The notes under the pieces were generated by a model. The model made no database searches and was not told the origin of the DNA. It worked only from the letters and a program-made list of their open reading frames with translations. A stretch of DNA of 64,000 nt from assembly GCF_007746795.1 (NCBI RefSeq), contig NZ_CP036343.1, forward strand, positions 4,749,357 to 4,813,356, given 5' to 3'. Of the stretch, positions 25,750 through 35,631 are shown in pieces. The translations under genes and the position numbers were made by a program. Position 1 is the stretch's first letter. Every line of letters begins with the position of its first letter. Source of the stretch: Gimesia algae. GTDB lineage: Bacteria; Planctomycetota; Planctomycetia; Planctomycetales; Planctomycetaceae.

Positions 25750-27342
25750 TTACCGAATCGGGTTGTTTCGTATCAGCACGACGCTACGATCATCTTTGTA
25801 ACCCACACGCCATGCTCCGTCTCGCTCCAGACGACGCGTCAGGGTATTCCGTCGGGGTAAATCAAGTACCACCGTATTCACTCCGTAACGTTCCAGCAGC
25901 TCTTCCGCATCACCTGACGAATTCGCGATTCTGAGGTAATGATCCCAGACTTCGCGAGGCAGCAGATGCACGTGAGAGTCAGCAAAAACAGAAGCGTTCT
26001 CCGGTCCATCCCAGAGCAGGTAGTCTCCCAGTTCCATTGAGTTAAACAGCTGGCCTTCAATATTTTTCTCTTTGAGATAATCCGTAGCGCCGATGGGAGT
26101 GGAGGCGGAGACGCTCTTTTCGAAATCGACCTGTTTACCGTGCAGGATTTGCGAGCCGATCGGAGTAATCGCAAAACAGATCCAGACCATCCCCACAGAA
26201 ACAACGGTCCATTTCCCGGCACAATACACCTCTCCTGCATCAGGATCAGCCAGTTGTCTGCGTTTCTGTCCCCAGATTGCTGCACCATGCAACGCCAGGT
26301 AATAGGCGGCGACAGGTGCCCACCAGAGAACCATGCGCGAACTCCACATGGCGGCTGCTCCCAGTCCCACCAGCAGCAGAACTTCTGTAGTCCCAATACG
26401 TCGCGGAGTAAAACGACTGGCAATCACAATCAGCAATGCCAGTACAGCCGCTGTCTTCCCCTGGAACATACGCAGGGTCAGCGGATTCCACTCGATGAGG
26501 GCCTCCAGATTGGGATTGGAAGAAAAGCTGAAGACTTCAGAATATAATTGTATTCCGTAGGGATTGAACAGAACGGCAACTGCTGAAAGCTCCAGCAGCA
26601 GAAAATAGCGACGCGTGACACTGTCTCCGAACATGGCTTTCCAGGAACCGGCTTTCCGGCCTACATCCACTGCGCGACCAACCAGAAAACAACCAATCAA
26701 TCCCAGTCCCACCGGGAATGAGCCATGCAGATTCGCCCACAACGCAAATACCGCGGGAATCAGAAACCAGTAGAAATTGCGCCATTGGCGGGCATTTAAT
26801 AATGTAAATAATAGAACAAAACTGAGCAGCCCTGCCAGTTGAGGCCTTACGATTCCCAGTTGTTTCCAGTCGCAGACCAGAAAGGCAGACACACAAACCA
26901 GCCCCCACCAGAAACTGCTGGTCCGCTTTTGTACGCGAAACAGCAATAGACCCAGGCAGGCTGTAATCGCAGCGGCATACAACAGTTTAATTCCTGCGAC
27001 ACCGAAGATTTCATATGTCTGGAAGGCAAAGATCTGAGTCAGCCAGGCGGTATCAATGAACGGGACTCCTGAAGACAACGGAACCAGAGGCTCCAGCGCA
27101 GGAATGCTGCCGGTCTCCCAGATCAGCTGACCATAAGTCAAATGCCCCCAGATATCGGTATGCCAGAGAGGCATCGAACTGAATAACACAAAAGTCACGG
27201 AAAGAACACAGACCGTGAAGAAAGTAAATCGCGAAACACGCAGCGCTTCGGGAAAGCGATCGACCAGGACCGCATCTTCAGTCTGTTCTTCTTCAGGATT
27301 CTGATTCGTGGAGTCGTTTTGGTTTTCCAAAGCTGTAGCCAT
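25750..27342 (-). CDS. Polytopic membrane protein, possible GT-C-type glycosyltransferase
   Basis: A 530-residue protein with about ten to twelve membrane helices from residue 37 to about 405, then a soluble C-terminal region (about 410-530: ATDYLKEKNIEGQLFNSMELGDYLLWDG, FADSHVHLLP, YGVNTVVLDLP). The topology, with a first extracytoplasmic loop containing HTDIWGHLTYGQLI and a soluble tail, resembles GT-C lipid-linked-sugar glycosyltransferases such as the PMT/ArnT group. I see no decisive catalytic signature. It is probably co-transcribed with the membrane-anchored gene downstream. Confidence 0.7.
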   Translation of the reverse strand: MATALENQNDSTNQNPEEEQTEDAVLVDRFPEALRVSRFTFFTVCVLSVTFVLFSSMPLWHTDIWGHLTYGQLIWETGSIPALEPLVPLSSGVPFIDTAWLTQIFAFQTYEIFGVAGIKLLYAAAITACLGLLLFRVQKRTSSFWWGLVCVSAFLVCDWKQLGIVRPQLAGLLSFVLLFTLLNARQWRNFYWFLIPAVFALWANLHGSFPVGLGLIGCFLVGRAVDVGRKAGSWKAMFGDSVTRRYFLLLELSAVAVLFNPYGIQLYSEVFSFSSNPNLEALIEWNPLTLRMFQGKTAAVLALLIVIASRFTPRRIGTTEVLLLVGLGAAAMWSSRMVLWWAPVAAYYLALHGAAIWGQKRRQLADPDAGEVYCAGKWTVVSVGMVWICFAITPIGSQILHGKQVDFEKSVSASTPIGATDYLKEKNIEGQLFNSMELGDYLLWDGPENASVFADSHVHLLPREVWDHYLRIANSSGDAEELLERYGVNTVVLDLPRRNTLTRRLERDGAWRVGYKDDRSVVLIRNNPIR

Positions 27343-27683
27343 AATATACAGATCGATATGAAAAGAGAATTAATTACATCATATGTTGCCCGAAGAGCTC
27401 AATCGAGAGAGATCAACAGATTCAACGTTTCTCTCTGCGAAAATACCTGCGGCGCAGCATCACAACAGATTTGTTTACGTAAAGAGTAGGTCAGGCAAGC
27501 CGCAGGTAGAAAAATGTCTTGCAGGAATCAGTGATGTCGCCAAAAAACGACATTTCAACTTGACCTTAATGACGGATGTACCAGTTTTAATGATTTTAAC
27601 AATCAATCAGATCACTGGCGCATTTCACATCAAATACTCGTTCCCACTGCCCTTTGAGACGCTCCAGTAAAACGGGACTCAGC
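27343..27683. other. Non-coding spacer of about 340 bases
   Basis: This lies between the start of the polytopic membrane protein gene and the end of the rhomboid gene, both on the minus strand, and should carry the promoter of the former. I see no clear promoter, RNA gene or repeat in it. Confidence 0.5.
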
Positions 27684-28946
27684 CTAAAGTGTAACACCTT
27701 CCACCGCGCTCTGAGGAGAGCGCGGATCAACGGGAGGCGCAGTCAGATCGCGCGGCTGAGGTGCCCCCCGGCGCTCCGTTTCTTTCAAAAACAGAAACTC
27801 ATTCCCGGATTGATCTGACTTGGGTAAAGACACATCTGCTGACGCCACTGCGGATTGATCCAGTTTAAATCGCTCCAGCCAGGCATCGGATTCATCGCCG
27901 AATACTTCTGTGACAATTCCAAGCGCTTTCTGCTTCTGCTGTTCAGAGTTGAACTGTTTCCAGATTAGTCGCGTAATCTCGATCCCTTTATCATAGGAAC
28001 GATTGCGTTCCAGCGATCGCAGCATGATCTCCCAGGAATGAAACGGAACTCCTTCCGTGCGAAACAGACTGAGTGCCAGTTCTGCCCCGATCTTAGGTTC
28101 ACCAGGCGACAGTTCCATCCCCTTCTGCAGATAGACAATCTTTTGATTGGGATCGGTTTCATGCCGCGCCAGGTACCAGTAATACTTACCATTCCAGACC
28201 GGATGACATACCAGATAAGTACCAGGGATAATCAAAACCTGAGATAAGACAAACAGGAACCGGAGCGTCCCTGCAAAACGGGATCGATTGATGATGACGG
28301 CACCCGCCAGGATTCCATAGACAAATCCGGAAAGATGTGCTGCATTCGCAATATTCAGAATACCGAAATGTGTTAATACAAAACACAGAATCAGCCAGCC
28401 CAGTCCCCAGTTGACTTCACGATCAGTAAACACTTCAGCGATTTCAGGATGAATGCGGCGGAGCATCATCAGTAACCCGAACATCGCAAATGCGCCCCCC
28501 GATAAACCCACGGGATAATGTTCCAGAAAATATTCCGGCAGGAAGGAAACATAGGTCGCCAGGATCAGAAACGCAGCATATATCCAGTGTTTCATTACGG
28601 GCTCTATCAGCCGCCCTAAAAACCCGATCGCCAGGCAGTTCATCAGCAGATGCAACACATCGCCATGATGAAAGCCGCTGATCAGAATTCGCCACCACTC
28701 CCCGGACCAAAGATCAAAGGGACCACCGGTCGGGTATTCTTTCTCTTCAACCAGGGGATGGTCATGCACAAAGACCAGGGGCTGAACAGCGCCCAGTTTC
28801 CATAACGCATCGTCGAAACTTCCCGCGTTGGAGATCCCATGATCGATTCTGTAAATCTGTACCGCTAGAAACAAACCAATCGCAAAGGCGATATAGGCTG
28901 CAGTGACAGGATACTTTGAACAGGCTCTTCGCAGTGATTGAAACAT
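27684..28946 (-). CDS. Rhomboid family intramembrane serine protease
   Basis: A 420-residue membrane protease that cleaves within transmembrane segments. The catalytic dyad is visible: Ser149 in GLSGGAFAMFG (GxSG motif) and His204 in AAHLSGFVYGILAG. The conserved WR (85-86) and the HHGDVLHLLMN segment (93-103) provide the usual loop and oxyanion residues. Helix 1 (about 15-33) is separated from the rhomboid core by a 45-residue extracytoplasmic loop. The last 160 residues are soluble and helical (QKIVYLQKGMELSPGEPKIG), TPR-like, and end in a Pro-rich tail. It is transcribed away from the SEDS gene. Substrate unknown. Confidence 0.92.
   Translation of the reverse strand: MFQSLRRACSKYPVTAAYIAFAIGLFLAVQIYRIDHGISNAGSFDDALWKLGAVQPLVFVHDHPLVEEKEYPTGGPFDLWSGEWWRILISGFHHGDVLHLLMNCLAIGFLGRLIEPVMKHWIYAAFLILATYVSFLPEYFLEHYPVGLSGGAFAMFGLLMMLRRIHPEIAEVFTDREVNWGLGWLILCFVLTHFGILNIANAAHLSGFVYGILAGAVIINRSRFAGTLRFLFVLSQVLIIPGTYLVCHPVWNGKYYWYLARHETDPNQKIVYLQKGMELSPGEPKIGAELALSLFRTEGVPFHSWEIMLRSLERNRSYDKGIEITRLIWKQFNSEQQKQKALGIVTEVFGDESDAWLERFKLDQSAVASADVSLPKSDQSGNEFLFLKETERRGAPQPRDLTAPPVDPRSPQSAVEGVTL
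27704..27725 (-). terminator. Stem-loop inside the 3' end of the rhomboid gene
   Basis: A perfect 9-base GC-rich stem (CCGCGCTCT / AGAGCGCGG) with a tetraloop lies about 18 bases before the rhomboid stop codon on the minus strand. It codes for part of the Pro/Ser-rich tail and may also serve in transcription termination or mRNA 3'-end protection. No T-run follows. Confidence 0.4.
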
Positions 28947-29135
28947 GGAAAACGATTGATTTAAACCGGGATAGGAATGAATGACACTGAGAGAATAGCT
29001 GATTTGAAGAGCTTTGACACCCGTAATTCAATTTCACTCGAGCGAACTTCATCAAAAAAAGATCGCTCTTTCCTGATCTGCTGATTTACGCTAAAAAACG
29101 CCTGTTCGTTTCAATACTCTGAGGTTAAACTCGCA

Positions 29136-30254
29136 ATGATCCATACAGGTATTCGTAGAATTCCATGGTCGATCCTCTGCTGTATCCTGATTCTGATGGG
29201 GTGCGGCCTGGCGGGAATTGCGCGCGGAGACGAACTGGTCGGCCAGGGACACTATTTCCAGAAACAATGCATCTGGATCCTGATCTCGCTGACCGCCCTG
29301 TTTGGTACGATGCTGTTTCCCTATCGTAACCTGCGTGGCATCAGCTATCCCCTCTTTCTAGGCACACTTCTGTTCCTGATTGCGGTCTTTTTTATTCCCG
29401 CAGTCAACGGTTCCCGCCGTTGGATTCCATTGGGCTTTTTCAAATTTCAGCCTTCTGAACTCGCAAAAATCACCTACATCCTTGCCCTCGCACATTACCT
29501 GATGTATCGCAAGAACTATCGACGGATTCCGGGACTGATTGTCCCCTTCATTCTAACCTGCGTGCCTGTAGTTCTGATCCTGCGAGAACCAGACCTGGGC
29601 ACATCGTTGCTCTTCTTTCCCATTCTGTTTGCGATGCTGTTTTCCGCAGGGGCGCGTCCCAGACATCTGATTACCATTGTGATTCTGGGAATCTGCACAC
29701 TGCCTCTGCTCTGGCTGGAGATGAACGCAGAACAGAAATCGCGAATCGTCGCGTTGTTCACACAACAGGATGGAGGCGAATTACCCAAAGGTGATGGCTA
29801 TCATCTCTATCAATCCAAGCAGATGCTGGCTCTGGGAGGTGTCTGGGGTAGCGAAATTGCCGGCATGCCCGTCGATGATCCCGCTGCCTATCATCTTCCC
29901 GCGGGCCGGACCGACTTTATCTTCTGTCTGGTCGGGGAACGTTTTGGCATGCTGGGCTGTCTGTTTACCGTCCTGGTGTTTGCTGCGCTGTATATTCGCG
30001 GGCTGCAGATCGCGACTGCCACGCGCGAGCCCTTCGGACGCCTTGTTGCCGTTGGCATTGTGACGCTACTGGCCTCACAGACGATTATCAATACCGGCAT
30101 GACAGTCGGACTGATGCCAATCACGGGAATGACGCTCCCCCTGATGAGTTACGGGGGCACCAGTATGCTCAGTACCTGCCTGGCGCTGGGACTGCTGATT
30201 AATATCTGCATGCACCCCGGTTACGAAATGAACACCGAACCATTTCGCTTTTAG
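29136..30254 (+). CDS. SEDS family peptidoglycan polymerase (FtsW/RodA/SpoVE)
   Basis: A 372-residue polytopic protein with about ten membrane helices. Family motifs are present: NGSRRWIPLGFFKFQPSE (about 90-107), LREPDLGTS (about 149-157), the catalytic-site Asp in AGRTDFIF (about 256-263), and the C-terminal TGMTLPLMSYGGTS. SEDS proteins polymerise lipid II glycan strands with a class B penicillin-binding protein. Planctomycetes are variable in division and cell-wall genes, so presence of this one is informative. No PBP2/FtsI gene is adjacent, which makes RodA versus FtsW uncertain. Confidence 0.93.
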   Translation: MIHTGIRRIPWSILCCILILMGCGLAGIARGDELVGQGHYFQKQCIWILISLTALFGTMLFPYRNLRGISYPLFLGTLLFLIAVFFIPAVNGSRRWIPLGFFKFQPSELAKITYILALAHYLMYRKNYRRIPGLIVPFILTCVPVVLILREPDLGTSLLFFPILFAMLFSAGARPRHLITIVILGICTLPLLWLEMNAEQKSRIVALFTQQDGGELPKGDGYHLYQSKQMLALGGVWGSEIAGMPVDDPAAYHLPAGRTDFIFCLVGERFGMLGCLFTVLVFAALYIRGLQIATATREPFGRLVAVGIVTLLASQTIINTGMTVGLMPITGMTLPLMSYGGTSMLSTCLALGLLINICMHPGYEMNTEPFRF

Positions 30255-30414
30255 AGCTCGCTTCTGAATGACAGCTTCTGCAGATCTGCTCCGAACCGCC
30301 CGATTTCGTTTTGTACACATTCCCGCACGCTGAAAAACAACTACAATATTCACACAGATACGCAGATTTTTTCAGAGTACGACGACCTGCATTCGCTCTC
30401 AGTAAGAAACGCTT

Positions 30415-31983
30415 ATGACCAAAGCAGCCCCCGATTTATCAGCAGCCCAGTCCCGAATCCAGGCGATTTATTCTCCTGAGTTACTGGAGACGGCCAGCCA
30501 GACCTTAAGTGAATTACTCACAAACCATGCGCGTACTCTGCAACTTGAGACAACAAACGTCCTCAACTGGGCGCACCCTGCCGATAACTTCAAAGCTGCC
30601 CTGCAGCAACTTAACCAGGCCCCTATGAATGATGCGGGGGAAAGGGACATCACTCAGACAGTTGACGCCTTTCGCCAGCTGGCTCAGACCATGCTGGACA
30701 AGGGACACAACCTGCAGAACCCCCGCTATATTGGTCATCAGGTCCCTGCATCCCTGCCGCTGGCCGGTCTGTTCGAAGCCATCGTCTCGGTCACGAATCA
30801 GGTGATGGCCGTCTACGAAATGGGCCCCTGGGCCACTGCCGTCGAACTGGCTCTGATTGAATCTCTGGGTCGCGAAATTGGATACGCTCCGGGTACATTC
30901 GCCGGTCTGGTGACACACGGAGGTTCGCTGGCAAATCTGACAGGATTGCTGGCGGCCCGCAATCTGAAATGCCCTGATCTCTGGTCGCAGGGACCGCAGG
31001 CAAAACTGGATGCAGTCCCCGTGATCCTGGTTTCCAGCGATGCCCACTACAGCGTGACCCGTTCCGCAGGCATATTAGGTATCGGAGCAGACAATATTAT
31101 CAAGGTTCCCCTTGATGAGCGGCGGAAAATGAATCCTGCTGCGCTCCAGCAACTGATTTTCTCCTGCCAGGCAGAAAACAAAACCATCATCGCCGTCGTC
31201 GCCTGTGCCTGTGCCACTCCTATTGGTGCTTTTGATCCCCTGAATGACATTGCCGACCTCTGCGAACAGCATGATCTCTGGCTGCATGTCGATGCTGCAC
31301 ATGGTGGACCAACCTGTTTCTCAGAGCGACACAAACATTTAACGGCAGGGCTGCACCGGGCCGACAGTGTGGTCTTTGATGCCCACAAGATGATGTTTAT
31401 GCCTGCGCTTTGCGCATTTCTGTTTTATAAAAACAAAGCGCATCAGTTCTCAGCCTTCCAGCAACAGGCCGCGTACCTCTTCGATCCTTCTGCTCCTGAA
31501 ATTGCAGAATATGACATCGGTTTGCGTACCATCGAATGCACCAAACGTGCCAACTGCTACGCACTCTGGGGGATCTGGTCACTGTTTGGTAAAAGCCTGT
31601 TCTCCGACCTGGTGGACATCACCTTTACCACCGCCCGGACATTCTATAACCTGCTCCAGCAGGCATCTGATTTTGAACCAGTACATGAACCAGAATGCAA
31701 TATCGTCGTATTTCGTTATCAGGCCGAATGGCTCAATGCCCTGTCGAGGGAACAACAGAATCTGTTCCATTTCAAGCTGCGACGGCAATTGATTGAATCG
31801 GGGGAATTTTATATTGTGCATTCCGTGATTAATGAACAGGCCGCATTCCGGATTACTGTGATGAATCCTTTGACGACAGAAGTGCATCTGAATCAGTTAT
31901 TAAACACAATTCGACACCGTGCCAGCGAACTGCAAAAGACGTTTGATGCCCCGCCTCTGGTCGATCATTGTGAACAGACTTGA
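30415..31983 (+). CDS. Pyridoxal-phosphate-dependent decarboxylase (group II)
   Basis: A 522-residue PLP enzyme of the group II decarboxylase family (glutamate, aromatic-amino-acid and L-2,4-diaminobutyrate decarboxylases). The cofactor Lys325 lies in VFDAHKMMFMP, preceded by the ring-stacking and Asp residues in LWLHVDAAHGGP (about 289-300) and by THGGSLANLTGLLAAR (phosphate-binding, about 168-183). It removes CO2 from an amino acid in the cytoplasm; overall look and length favour the diaminobutyrate decarboxylase branch, but the substrate is not proven. It stands alone, 160 bases after the SEDS gene. Confidence 0.88.
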   Translation: MTKAAPDLSAAQSRIQAIYSPELLETASQTLSELLTNHARTLQLETTNVLNWAHPADNFKAALQQLNQAPMNDAGERDITQTVDAFRQLAQTMLDKGHNLQNPRYIGHQVPASLPLAGLFEAIVSVTNQVMAVYEMGPWATAVELALIESLGREIGYAPGTFAGLVTHGGSLANLTGLLAARNLKCPDLWSQGPQAKLDAVPVILVSSDAHYSVTRSAGILGIGADNIIKVPLDERRKMNPAALQQLIFSCQAENKTIIAVVACACATPIGAFDPLNDIADLCEQHDLWLHVDAAHGGPTCFSERHKHLTAGLHRADSVVFDAHKMMFMPALCAFLFYKNKAHQFSAFQQQAAYLFDPSAPEIAEYDIGLRTIECTKRANCYALWGIWSLFGKSLFSDLVDITFTTARTFYNLLQQASDFEPVHEPECNIVVFRYQAEWLNALSREQQNLFHFKLRRQLIESGEFYIVHSVINEQAAFRITVMNPLTTEVHLNQLLNTIRHRASELQKTFDAPPLVDHCEQT

Positions 31984-32020
31984 CAATTCAGGTTCAGATC
32001 GAAAGAATCACCGCTCAGAA

Positions 32021-32050
32021 AAGACAAGAACACAGTCTCTTGTTATAATT
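32021..32050 (+). promoter_or_regulatory. Probable sigma-70 type promoter for the histone-like gene
   Basis: A perfect TATAAT at 32045-32050 is preceded by AAGACA at 32021-32026 (18-base spacer), 82 bases upstream of the ATG of the Lys/Ala-rich protein gene. The -10 is consensus, the -35 matches four of six positions. Confidence 0.45.
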
Positions 32051-32132
32051 CGACTAATAACCTTTGACGAAAATATATTGTGTTTGAAATCGCCACCGGG
32101 CGAATTTAGATTCGAAATGGAGAAGCAAGATT

Positions 32133-32390
32133 ATGAGCGGCCCGATTGTTCGAACAGGTACGACTCCCAAATTCTGGGAAAATTATGACAAGATCTTCGG
32201 CGATCCAGCCAAAAAAGGCACCAAAAAGAAAGCGGCAGCAAAAAAAGGCGCAAAGAAGAAAACTGCAAAAAAAACAGCAGGCAAAGCCCCCGCTGCAAAA
32301 TCTTCTGCTAAAAAAGTGACAGCCAAAAAAACCGCAACGAAAAAAACCGCAACAAAAAAAGCAGCCAAAAAGAAAACGCAGAAAAAATAA
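32133..32390 (+). CDS. Lys/Ala-rich histone H1-like small basic protein
   Basis: An 85-residue protein with a folded-looking head (GPIVRTGTTPKFWENYDKIFG, about residues 3-23, here split by the reader) and a low-complexity tail from residue 25 built of AKK, AKKT and ATKK units. I count 29 lysines in 85 residues, with nearly no acidic residues in the tail. Such tails resemble eukaryotic histone H1 C-termini and bacterial H1-like proteins (for example chlamydial Hc1/Hc2) and are expected to bind DNA or RNA non-specifically. An A-rich ribosome binding region (GGAGAA) precedes the ATG. The head is the specific part and may set the partner. Function inferred. Confidence 0.85.
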   Translation: MSGPIVRTGTTPKFWENYDKIFGDPAKKGTKKKAAAKKGAKKKTAKKTAGKAPAAKSSAKKVTAKKTATKKTATKKAAKKKTQKK

Positions 32391-32477
32391 TCTGATTCCG
32401 GAACAGACTCCCAGATACTGATCCGGCAGGCGCTATTCCGGTTGACGTCTGATGGCTAAACAAGGTGCTCAAGTTCA

Positions 32478-34070
32478 GTGAATCCTGAATCCACAGCGAC
32501 TAAGATACCGTTTCCAGCCATACTCATGATATTATTGATTGGCGGATCATTTGCCGCCGATTCTTTCCTGCGATTCCCGGTTCCAGGCACAAACGAACCA
32601 CATTACCTTACCAAGGCACGCCATTACTGGAATCCACAGTGGTGCGCCGATGATTTTTTTCTCGAATCATCCAACGCGCACCTCTTTTTTTTCCAGACTG
32701 TCGGCGCGATCACACAGGTACTGTCACTTGAGCAGACAGCAGTGCTGGGCAGAATCATTGGATTCCTGTTACTGGCTGTCGGCTGGTACCGCCTGATCAG
32801 CGTTTTATGCACCGGCTTCTGGTCTCCTTTAATCACGGCCTGGCTCTATCTTGCGCTGGCAGCGATCGGGAACTTCTCCGGGGAATGGATTATTGGCGGT
32901 ATCGAATCCAAAGTCTTCGCATACGGTTTCCTGTTCCTGGCACTGGCAAACGCCTGTGAACAAAACTGGAACCGAGCAGGTATCTATGCCGGGCTAACCA
33001 TAACGTGGCATCCTGTCGTCGGAATCTGGGCGCTGGCCTGCAGTCTGTTTGCCCTGCTGATCCTGGGATTCCTGAATCGAAAACACATCGATAGGGCTAT
33101 GATCACAGGCAGCACTAAAACCGCGATTCCTGCCTGCGGATACCTTATTCTCTGTTCGCTGCCGGGGTTAGTCCCCTCCCTGGCATTGCTCACGCAGGGG
33201 AGCCCCCAAGACAGTTTCGCGGCAAATTTCATCCAGGTCTTTTATCGACTGAAGCACCACCTGGACCCCATGGATTTTAATCTTTTCAGTTACCTCTTGT
33301 ATGCGCTACTGCTGGTAGCCTGGTTGTTTCTGGCTCGTAAGCAGAGCACTTCGTTTACCATTCGCTTCTTCCAGTTTTTTATCATCGGTACCATCGGTCT
33401 GGCCTGCATCGGAATTCTAATTGGTGCCGGCCCCAGACCTGCCAGCGAAATGCCATATTACGCATTTCGCATGTCGCTCCTCAAATTCTATCCCTTTCGT
33501 CTGTTTGACGCCTTACTCCCGCTGGCGTTTTCCGTTGCCATACTTCATCTGATCCAGCAATATTTGATTAACAGCGCAACAGAAAAACCCAAACCTGCCT
33601 GGCTCACGCTTTCCCTGCGTAAAGCGATTCTGGCTGTGCTCTGCCTGGGAATCTTTACCGGCACACTTTATTCAGCCTGGAACCATCGACCAGTCCACAA
33701 GATGTCTCCCGCTCAACGTGCTGACTGGATTGACGCCTGTGAGTGGATACGAAATCATACTCCCGATGATGCGCTCTTTCTGACGCCGGCGCATGCAACC
33801 GATTTCAAATGGTATGCCCAACGACCGGAATATGTGACCTTCAAAGACTGCCCCCAGGACGCCAGTGGCATCGTAGAATGGAATCGACGCCTCAAGTACC
33901 TTCGAAAATGGGGCCAGAAATACTATAATAAGGGCTTTGATGATCGTGCCTTACAGGCTTTGCAGCAGAAGACCGGCATTACGCATCTGCTGGTAAAACG
34001 TCTGGGCCCCTTTACAACCATCGACCCGATCTATCAAAATCGAACTTATAAAGTCTACCAACTTCCCTGA
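32478..34070 (+). CDS. Polytopic membrane protein of unknown function, possible GT-C fold
   Basis: A 530-residue protein starting with GTG at 32478, with about eleven membrane helices through residue 400 and a soluble C-terminal region (DACEWIRNHTPDDALFLTPAHATDFKWYAQRPEYVTFKDCPQ is its start, not quoted fully as one motif: key parts are CEWIRNHTP, TPAHATDF, RLGPF). The first extracytoplasmic loop (NEPHYLTKARHYWNPQWCADDFFL) has acidic residues placed like those of GT-C glycosyltransferases. The soluble tail with an intact-sugar-transferase-like WIRNHTP motif is shared by many planctomycete membrane proteins. It is followed after 25 bases by a PQQ-propeller gene and may be co-transcribed with it. 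Confidence 0.7.
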   Translation: MNPESTATKIPFPAILMILLIGGSFAADSFLRFPVPGTNEPHYLTKARHYWNPQWCADDFFLESSNAHLFFFQTVGAITQVLSLEQTAVLGRIIGFLLLAVGWYRLISVLCTGFWSPLITAWLYLALAAIGNFSGEWIIGGIESKVFAYGFLFLALANACEQNWNRAGIYAGLTITWHPVVGIWALACSLFALLILGFLNRKHIDRAMITGSTKTAIPACGYLILCSLPGLVPSLALLTQGSPQDSFAANFIQVFYRLKHHLDPMDFNLFSYLLYALLLVAWLFLARKQSTSFTIRFFQFFIIGTIGLACIGILIGAGPRPASEMPYYAFRMSLLKFYPFRLFDALLPLAFSVAILHLIQQYLINSATEKPKPAWLTLSLRKAILAVLCLGIFTGTLYSAWNHRPVHKMSPAQRADWIDACEWIRNHTPDDALFLTPAHATDFKWYAQRPEYVTFKDCPQDASGIVEWNRRLKYLRKWGQKYYNKGFDDRALQALQQKTGITHLLVKRLGPFTTIDPIYQNRTYKVYQLP

Positions 34071-34095
34071 CCTCCTGCCTTTGACTGGTTTACTG

Positions 34096-35625
34096 ATGAA
34101 AGCAACAGACTCACTCATGAATCATCTCAACCGAAAAAACTGTTTCAGCGTCTGTCTGGGAATGGTGTTACTGCTGACCCTGTCGTTACCCACGCCCCAG
34201 ACAGGCCAGCCAACGGCGTCTCTCTTTGCTCAGCCTCCTGCTGACAAAACAGGTGACTGGCCTTACTTTCTCGGTCCAGAACAGACGGGTGTCTCAGCAG
34301 AAACCAATCTGATCGATGACTTCCCCCAGTCAGGCCCTCCCCTGCTCTGGGAAAAAAGTATTGGCACCGGTTACAGTGCTCCTTCAGTTCTGGGCAACCG
34401 CCTGGTGATCCACCATCGCCCTGAAAAAGGTGCGGATGAGGGAAAGGAAGTCATTCAATGCCTGGCAGCAGACACCGGAAAAGAAATCTGGAAATACGCC
34501 TACGACTCTGATTTCCGTGACCCCTATGGATACAACAATGGTCCCCGCTGCTCTCCCCTGCTGACCGAACAATTCTGCTATACGTTTGGTGCACAGGGAA
34601 AGTTGTACTGTCTCAATATCAAAGATGGCACGCTGGTCTGGCATCATGACTGCCTGCAGGAGTTCGATGTGCCCCCCGGTTTCTTCGGCATCGGCGCCAC
34701 CCCCATTCTGGAAGGCAATAAGCTCATCGTGATGGTTGGCGGCAAACCAGATTCCGGGATGGTCGCCTTCGATGCGAAGACGGGCAAAACACTCTGGCAC
34801 AATGTTGGAAAAGAGGTCTGGAATGGTACGTCGACAGGTTGGGAGAGAATGCCGGTCTACAAATGGCGCGGCAATGAAAAAATATCCAGCTACTCCTCTC
34901 CCATCGCCGTTACCATTCACGGGAAACGACATCTGCTCTGCCTGATGCGGCAGGGGCTGGTCTCCCTCAATCCCGAAGATGGCTCACTCAATTTCAAATA
35001 CTGGTTCCGGTCCATGATCAACGATTCGGTCAATGCCGCCCGACCGGTGGTCATCGATGATAAAATATTTCTCTCCGCCGCCTATCAGGTGGGCTCGGCG
35101 TTACTGCAGGTAGAACCGAACGGCAAAAGCTATAAAGAACTCTGGCGTAATCCTACTAATATGCTGACCCACTGGTCAACGACCATTCATCACGATGGAT
35201 ACCTGTATGGCTTCAGCGGTCGCCATGAGCGTGAAGCAACGATGCGGTGTGTCCGCCTGTCAGACGGCAAGGTGATGTGGGAAACTGATGGTGCTGCGCC
35301 AGTCGTCGACAAAATCAAACGCAACGCGCTCACCGGTCAGTTCCTGTGGATCGATTCCGGCAAAACAGCCCCCTGGCCTTTATATGGCCGCGGCTCCGCG
35401 ATTCTGGTGGACAACAAATTTATTGTGCTGGGAGAAAAAGGCACTCTGGCGATTGTCAAAATCGATCCCAAAGAATTTCACGAAGTCTGCCGCACATCGT
35501 TTCCGCAAATCAATTACCCTGCCTGGGCAGCCCCGGTACTCGCTCATAAAAAGCTGTATCTCAGGAGTGAATCGCATCTGATTTGCCTGGACTTTGCCAA
35601 ACAGCAGTCCGAAAAGAAAGAATAG
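34096..35625 (+). CDS. Secreted PQQ-like beta-propeller repeat protein
   Basis: About 509 residues with an N-terminal signal peptide (hydrophobic core CLGMVLLLTLSLP). The mature protein has WD-like/PQQ blades: WPYFLGPEQTGVS, then repeats with the pattern AxxxxTGKxxWxY (LAADTGKEIWKYAYDS, FDAKTGKTLWHN, RLSDGKVMWET, NPEDGSLNFKYW). This is the outer-wall-protein-like propeller (BamB/PQQ-dehydrogenase type) that planctomycetes use widely; no enzyme active site is visible, so scaffold or ligand-binding roles are possible. The start is uncertain: ATG 34096 or ATG 34117 both lead into the signal peptide, and neither has a clear ribosome binding site. Confidence 0.88.
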   Translation: MKATDSLMNHLNRKNCFSVCLGMVLLLTLSLPTPQTGQPTASLFAQPPADKTGDWPYFLGPEQTGVSAETNLIDDFPQSGPPLLWEKSIGTGYSAPSVLGNRLVIHHRPEKGADEGKEVIQCLAADTGKEIWKYAYDSDFRDPYGYNNGPRCSPLLTEQFCYTFGAQGKLYCLNIKDGTLVWHHDCLQEFDVPPGFFGIGATPILEGNKLIVMVGGKPDSGMVAFDAKTGKTLWHNVGKEVWNGTSTGWERMPVYKWRGNEKISSYSSPIAVTIHGKRHLLCLMRQGLVSLNPEDGSLNFKYWFRSMINDSVNAARPVVIDDKIFLSAAYQVGSALLQVEPNGKSYKELWRNPTNMLTHWSTTIHHDGYLYGFSGRHEREATMRCVRLSDGKVMWETDGAAPVVDKIKRNALTGQFLWIDSGKTAPWPLYGRGSAILVDNKFIVLGEKGTLAIVKIDPKEFHEVCRTSFPQINYPAWAAPVLAHKKLYLRSESHLICLDFAKQQSEKKE

Positions 35626-35631
35626 CCGCTC

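Noticed and set aside
32220-32380. A-rich repeat tract considered as a repeat element or CRISPR-like array
   Set aside because: The repeats are codons of Lys/Ala in an intact reading frame with no spacers; a low-complexity protein tail explains them.
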